Source: Acidimicrobiia bacterium (GTDB lineage: Bacteria; Actinomycetota; Acidimicrobiia; Acidimicrobiales; JACDCH01). From it: a DNA stretch of 7,992 nucleotides. Of the stretch, positions 5,432-7,992 are shown one piece after another; position 1 is the stretch's first letter, and each line of letters opens with the position of its first letter. The notes under the pieces are model-generated. The model worked only from the letters and a program-made list of their open reading frames with translations, ran no database searches and was not told where the DNA came from. The DNA lies in assembly GCA_013694495.1 (NCBI GenBank), contig JACDCH010000618.1, positions 1-7,992 on the forward strand, given 5' to 3'. The translations under genes and the position numbers were made by a program.

Positions 5432-6593
5432 ACCGGCGAGCACCCAGGGCGTCGTAGGTCGCCCGCACGAGCGACTCGCTGCGCGGGTCGCCGGCCGGGT
5501 CGAAGCGCAGGTGGTTCATCACGTAGCCGAAGCCGACCCCCGCGTCGGGGTCGGCGAACGAGAGGGAGCCGCCGGCCCCGGCGTGGCCGAAGCAGCGGCG
5601 CGGGTTGGCGGCACCGAAGCTCGGCCCGAGCATGAAGCCCAGCCCGAAGCGGGTCTCGACCATGATCACCGCGTCCGGCCCCCGGACCTGCTGCTCGGTG
5701 GCCGCGGCCACCGTCGCAGGCTGCAGCGTGCGGACCCCGTCGACGCCCTCGCCGACGACCGAGGCGTACAGCCGCGCCAGCGACCGGGCGTCGCCGATCC
5801 CGTTCGACGACGGCAGCTCGCAGGCGTGCAGCGCCCTCGTGTTCCACATCCCGTCGTAGTTGAAGTGGCCGCCCGGGTTGTCGAACACCCGGGCCAGCAG
5901 CAGCGAGTCGCCGAACGGGGCCAGCGCCGCGCGTATGTCGTCGGTGGGCGGCACGACGGCGGCGACGCGCGGTTCCTCCTCCTCGGGCAACCCGACCCAG
6001 AAGTCGAGACCGAGCGGCGCAGCCACCTCGTCGCGCAGGAAGCGGCCGGGCGAGCGACCGCCGCCGACCCGGCGCAGCAGCTCACCCACGAGCCAGCCGT
6101 ACGTGCGCATGTGGTACCCGTGCTGCGAGCCGGGCTCCCACAGGGGCGCCTGCCGGGCCAGGCGCTCGACCACCGGGTCCCACGACAGCGCGTCGTCGAG
6201 GCTGATGTCGCCCTCGACCAGTGGCAGGCCGGCCTGGTGGCTCAGCACCTGGCGCACCGTGATGGACTCCTTGCCCGCGGCCGCGAACTCCGGCCAGTAG
6301 CGGGCGACGGGCTCGTCGGGGTCGAGCAGCCCCCGCTCGATGGCGAGGTTGGCCCCGACCGCGGTCACGCCCTTCGTCGACGAGAACACCGGCACCACCG
6401 TGTCCTGCGCCCACGGGCGACCCTCGGCGGGGTCGGCGATGCCGCCCCAGAGGTCGACGACGGGCCGGCCGGCGACGTACACGCTCACGGCGGCGCCGAC
6501 CTCGCCCCGCTCGGCGAAGTTGGCGGCGAACGCCTCGCGCACCGGCTCGAAGCCCGCCTCGACCCATCCGTCGACGTTCCCGGTGTCCGTCAC
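5427..6593 (-). CDS. Beta-lactamase-fold serine hydrolase (EstB/class C-like esterase)
   Basis: This 388-residue protein belongs to the beta-lactamase/penicillin-binding-protein C family, in the EstB-like esterase branch. The catalytic SxxK is S71-S72-T73-K74 in VFSSTKGV. The tyrosine position is Y160 in WEPGSQHGYHMRTYGWL. The third motif is H337-A338-G339 in GHAGAGGS, in place of the KTG of true beta-lactamases, as in esterases. No signal peptide is visible at the start, so a cytoplasmic ester hydrolase is likelier than a periplasmic beta-lactamase. The substrate is unknown. The start is GTG 6593, overlapped in GTGA by the stop of a four-codon upstream frame that begins ATG 6604. The gene is divergent from the sigma factor across 152 nt and convergent with the CoA ligase. 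Confidence 0.92.
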   Translation of the reverse strand: MTDTGNVDGWVEAGFEPVREAFAANFAERGEVGAAVSVYVAGRPVVDLWGGIADPAEGRPWAQDTVVPVFSSTKGVTAVGANLAIERGLLDPDEPVARYWPEFAAAGKESITVRQVLSHQAGLPLVEGDISLDDALSWDPVVERLARQAPLWEPGSQHGYHMRTYGWLVGELLRRVGGGRSPGRFLRDEVAAPLGLDFWVGLPEEEEPRVAAVVPPTDDIRAALAPFGDSLLLARVFDNPGGHFNYDGMWNTRALHACELPSSNGIGDARSLARLYASVVGEGVDGVRTLQPATVAAATEQQVRGPDAVIMVETRFGLGFMLGPSFGAANPRRCFGHAGAGGSLSFADPDAGVGFGYVMNHLRFDPAGDPRSESLVRATYDALGARRS

Positions 6594-6649
6594 CCCCCGA
6601 GCATGCCCGCGATGAGTTCAGGGCGGAGCCGGCGTCGGAGTCGTCGGGT

Positions 6650-6665
6650 GCATAACCGGTGGTGC
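6650..6665. promoter_or_regulatory. Imperfect palindrome in the divergent hydrolase/sigma region
   Basis: Six of eight positions are symmetrical around ACCGGT (6655-6660), with outer GCA and TGC. It lies between the serine hydrolase and sigma genes and contains CATAAC (6651-6656), a weak -10 candidate for the plus strand. It could be an operator. The evidence is the symmetry alone. Confidence 0.3.
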
Positions 6666-6670
6666 GCCCG

Positions 6671-6685
6671 AGGAGGAGGATCGTG
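6671..6685 (+). promoter_or_regulatory. Strong Shine-Dalgarno next to an alternative GTG start of the sigma gene
   Basis: AGGAGGAGGA (6671-6680) is an almost perfect ribosome binding site. From AGGAGG it is 6 nt to GTG 6683, which is in frame with the sigma gene and would add 21 residues rich in Ala and Pro. No other gene on this strand could use it. It is the best Shine-Dalgarno I found in the window. Confidence 0.5.
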
Positions 6686-6717
6686 GCCGCAGCAACCCTC
6701 GCCCCCCGCCCGCAGTC

Positions 6718-6745
6718 GGGTGGCGCACCCCTACGATGTGGCGCG
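6718..6745 (+). promoter_or_regulatory. Candidate core promoter of the sigma gene's short form
   Basis: TACGAT (6732-6737) fits the TAnnnT -10 pattern and ends 8 nt before ATG 6746, so transcription would begin at or just before the start codon. A small hairpin, GGGTG (6718-6722) with CACCC (6726-6730), abuts it. GGCGCACC (6722-6729) is also the exact reverse complement of GGTGCGCC (6661-6668). No clear -35 box is seen. Confidence 0.45.
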
Positions 6746-7741
6746 ATGAGCACCCGCGAGGTCGTTCCCGGCGCCAGCACCCGGGCCGAGGCCGTCGAGG
6801 CCGAGCTCGAGACGCACCGTCGGGAGCTCACCGGCTACTGCTACCGCATGCTCGGCTCGGGCTTCGAGGCCGAGGACGCGGTGCAGGAGACGCTGGTCAG
6901 GGCGTGGAAGAACATCGACGGGTTCGAGGGCCGCTCGGCCCTGCGCTCGTGGCTGTACCGGATCGCCACGAACGTGTGCCTCGACATGCTCCAGGGGCCG
7001 CAGCGGCGGGCCCGGCCGATGGACCTCGGCCCCGCGTCGAAGGCCGACGGCATGCTCGACGCTGGTCTGGGCGAGCACGCCTGGATCCAGCCGGTCCAGG
7101 ACGCGAGGGTCGTGCCCACCGAGGGCGACCCCGCCGAGCTGGCGGCGCAGCGGGCCACGATCCGCCTCGCGTTCGTCGCCGCCCTGCAGCACCTCCCGCC
7201 CCGGCAGCGGGCCGCGCTCATCCTGCGCGAGGTGCTCCGCTGGCAGGCCTCCGAGGTGGCCGAACTGCTCGACACCACCGTCGCGTCCGTCAACAGCGCC
7301 CTGCAGCGGGCCCGGGCCACGCTCGGCGCGGCGGCCCTCGACGACTCCTCGCCGAGCCAGGTCGACGACGACCAGCAGGAGCTGCTGGCGAAGTACGTCG
7401 ACGCGTTCGAGCGCTACGACGTCACCGCCCTCGTTGCCCTCCTCCGGGAGGACGCCGTGCAGTCGATGCCGCCCTTCAAGCTCTGGCTCGTCGGTCGCGA
7501 CGAGATCGGCAAGTGGTTCCTGGGTCAGGGGATCGGCTGCGAGGGGTCGCGGCTCGTGCCGGCCGGCTGGGTCAATGGCGTGCCCGCCTTCGGGAGCTAC
7601 CGCCCCGCCGGGCCCGGCCTGCACCTGCCGTTCGCCATCCAGCTGCTCGACATCTCAGAGGGCGAGATCGTCGGGTTCCACAACTTCCTCTACCCGGAGC
7701 TGTTCGAGGCCTTCGGCCTCCCCGACCGGCTCGAGAGCTGA
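6746..7741 (+). CDS. ECF sigma factor with C-terminal SnoaL-like domain (SigG / TIGR02960-like)
   Basis: This 331-residue sigma-70-family factor directs RNA polymerase to alternative promoters. Sigma region 2 spans about 24-85: HRRELTGYCYRMLGSGFEAE, then DAVQETLVRAW and SALRSWLYRIATNVCLDML. Region 4 spans about 142-195: LQHLPPRQRAALILREVL, then ASEVAELLDTTVASVNSALQRAR as helix-turn-helix. From about 212 a SnoaL/NTF2-like domain follows (LLAKYVDAFERYDVTALVAL, then SMPPFKLWLVGRDEIGKWF). In such ECF groups the C-terminal domain is thought to take the place of an anti-sigma factor, and none is encoded nearby. ATG 6746 already leaves 23 residues before region 2, matching the family; GTG 6683 with a strong ribosome binding site is an alternative. 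The last 29 codons, including the stop, overlap the STAS gene on the other strand, codon for codon. Confidence 0.93.
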   Translation: MSTREVVPGASTRAEAVEAELETHRRELTGYCYRMLGSGFEAEDAVQETLVRAWKNIDGFEGRSALRSWLYRIATNVCLDMLQGPQRRARPMDLGPASKADGMLDAGLGEHAWIQPVQDARVVPTEGDPAELAAQRATIRLAFVAALQHLPPRQRAALILREVLRWQASEVAELLDTTVASVNSALQRARATLGAAALDDSSPSQVDDDQQELLAKYVDAFERYDVTALVALLREDAVQSMPPFKLWLVGRDEIGKWFLGQGIGCEGSRLVPAGWVNGVPAFGSYRPAGPGLHLPFAIQLLDISEGEIVGFHNFLYPELFEAFGLPDRLES

Positions 7742-7992
7742 GCAGGGGCGGCCGGCCAGCAGGCCGGCCAGCCCCACGAGGTCGAGGAGGGCGACGAGGT
7801 CGGCGTCGACTTGGCGCAGTCGGATCGAGCACCCCAACCGGTGGGCCTCGAGCTGGATGCGGGCCAGGCCGTCGACCACCGCAAGGTCGAGCGGGACCGC
7901 TGTGATCCGGCCGACCACGACCTCGACATCACCGTCGACCACCATGATCTCCGCTGCCGCGCCCGCGTCCACGGAGGAGCCCCGCCTACGGG
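7655..7992 (-). CDS. STAS-domain protein (5' end uncertain, probably beyond window)
   Basis: The minus strand encodes LDLAVVDGLARIQLEAHRLG, then CSIRLRQVDADLVALLDLVGLAGLL. This matches the helix and strands of the second half of small actinobacterial STAS proteins (family form resembles VDALARLQLAARRLGCxIRL followed by ELLxLxGL). STAS domains are phosphorylatable or nucleotide-binding switches, as in anti-anti-sigma factors; no clear phosphoserine motif is visible here. Candidate starts inside the window are GTG 7972 and ATG 7945 (GGAG 3 nt upstream), but the frame is open to the edge and the first STAS strands seem missing, so the gene probably begins outside. The 28-residue tail lies antisense to the end of the sigma gene. 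Small proteins of this type are often encoded beside SigG-like sigma genes, which supports a partnership. Confidence 0.75.
   Translation of the reverse strand, partial: RRRGSSVDAGAAAEIMVVDGDVEVVVGRITAVPLDLAVVDGLARIQLEAHRLGCSIRLRQVDADLVALLDLVGLAGLLAGRPCSALEPVGEAEGLEQLRVEEVVEPDDLAL
7745..7775. terminator. Strong GC hairpin just after the sigma stop codon, inside the STAS gene
   Basis: GGGGC followed by GGCCGGCC (7745-7757) pairs with GGCCGGCC (7762-7769) and GCCCC (7771-7775), with one bulged A and an AGCA loop, for 13 bp in all. It starts 3 nt after the sigma TGA. On the other strand the same bases encode the Gly-Leu-Ala-rich end of the STAS domain. No T-run follows, so it would be a GC-only terminator or a barrier to colliding polymerases. 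Confidence 0.5.

Noticed and set aside
3926..5443. Very long open frame on the minus strand in phase with the hydrolase, antisense to the CoA ligase
   Set aside because: It is codon-aligned antisense to a clear adenylate-forming enzyme. In GC-rich genes TTA, CTA and TCA codons are rare, so this frame stays open by composition. Only the part from 3925 downward has hydrolase motifs.
5427..6593. Serine hydrolase as a beta-lactamase resistance gene
   Set aside because: The third motif is HAG, not KTG, and no signal peptide is visible. The sequence fits EstB-like esterases better than secreted class C beta-lactamases.
4728..6749. 673-codon plus-strand open frame over the end of the CoA ligase and all of the serine hydrolase
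   Set aside because: It is out of frame with the ligase and antisense to the serine hydrolase, which has all its catalytic motifs. The translation is low-complexity.
6731..7624. 297-codon minus-strand open frame antisense to the sigma factor
   Set aside because: It is the same codon-aligned antisense frame as the STAS gene but beyond its stop. It has no domain features and is open because the sigma gene has only one TCA, TTA or CTA codon.
1..7992. Mobile element or defence island
   Set aside because: I found no transposase, integrase, recombinase, restriction, toxin-antitoxin or phage-like protein and no terminal repeats with target duplications. Base composition looks even except for the short AT-rich operator at 410-430.

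Overview
The window is very GC-rich (roughly 70% or more by eye), with strong G/C at third codon positions, GTG starts and several -10-like hexamers lying 6-8 nt before start codons, as in leaderless transcription. Together with the gene content (a SigG-like ECF sigma factor with a SnoaL-type tail beside a small STAS protein, a FadD-like CoA ligase, an EstB-like serine hydrolase), this suggests chromosomal DNA of an Actinomycetota. A deep lineage such as Acidimicrobiia is possible, but the sequence alone does not settle it. I see no rRNA, tRNA, CRISPR array, insertion sequence or prophage gene.

Layout, left to right. (1) The N-terminal part of a LysR-type regulator (minus, 1-414, cut by the window edge) is divergent from a TSUP/TauE-SafE membrane permease (plus, 485-1240). 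A T-N11-A dyad overlaps the regulator's start codon. (2) A 128-nt convergent gap holds three chained inverted repeats. (3) A DUF1697 protein (minus, 1369-1899) is preceded by an internal fragment of a cytochrome P450 (minus, about 1905-2198). (4) A MOSC-domain protein (plus, 2315-2866) is followed by a second convergent gap with a 64-nt imperfect hairpin and two perfect palindromes. (5) An alpha/beta hydrolase (minus, 3011-3925) and an AMP-forming acyl-CoA synthetase (plus, 3956-5422) are divergent across only 30 bp. (6) A beta-lactamase-fold serine hydrolase (minus, 5427-6593) converges on the synthetase, with both stop codons inside one 14-bp palindrome. (7) An ECF sigma factor (plus, 6746-7741) converges on, and overlaps by 87 nt, a STAS-domain protein (minus, 7655 to the right edge).

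How the genes may work together. The LysR/permease pair is a standard regulator-target arrangement. The hydrolase/CoA-ligase pair suggests ester or lipid-like carboxylic acid metabolism, with the serine hydrolase perhaps adding another esterase. The sigma factor carries its own C-terminal SnoaL-like domain and has a STAS protein as partner, so these two are the likeliest regulatory module. No stretch longer than 300 nt lacks a gene.

Nothing here is plainly a new multi-gene system. The most unusual signals are the codon-aligned antisense overlap of the sigma and STAS genes, the structured convergent gaps, the alternative starts of the sigma gene, and the P450 remnant.
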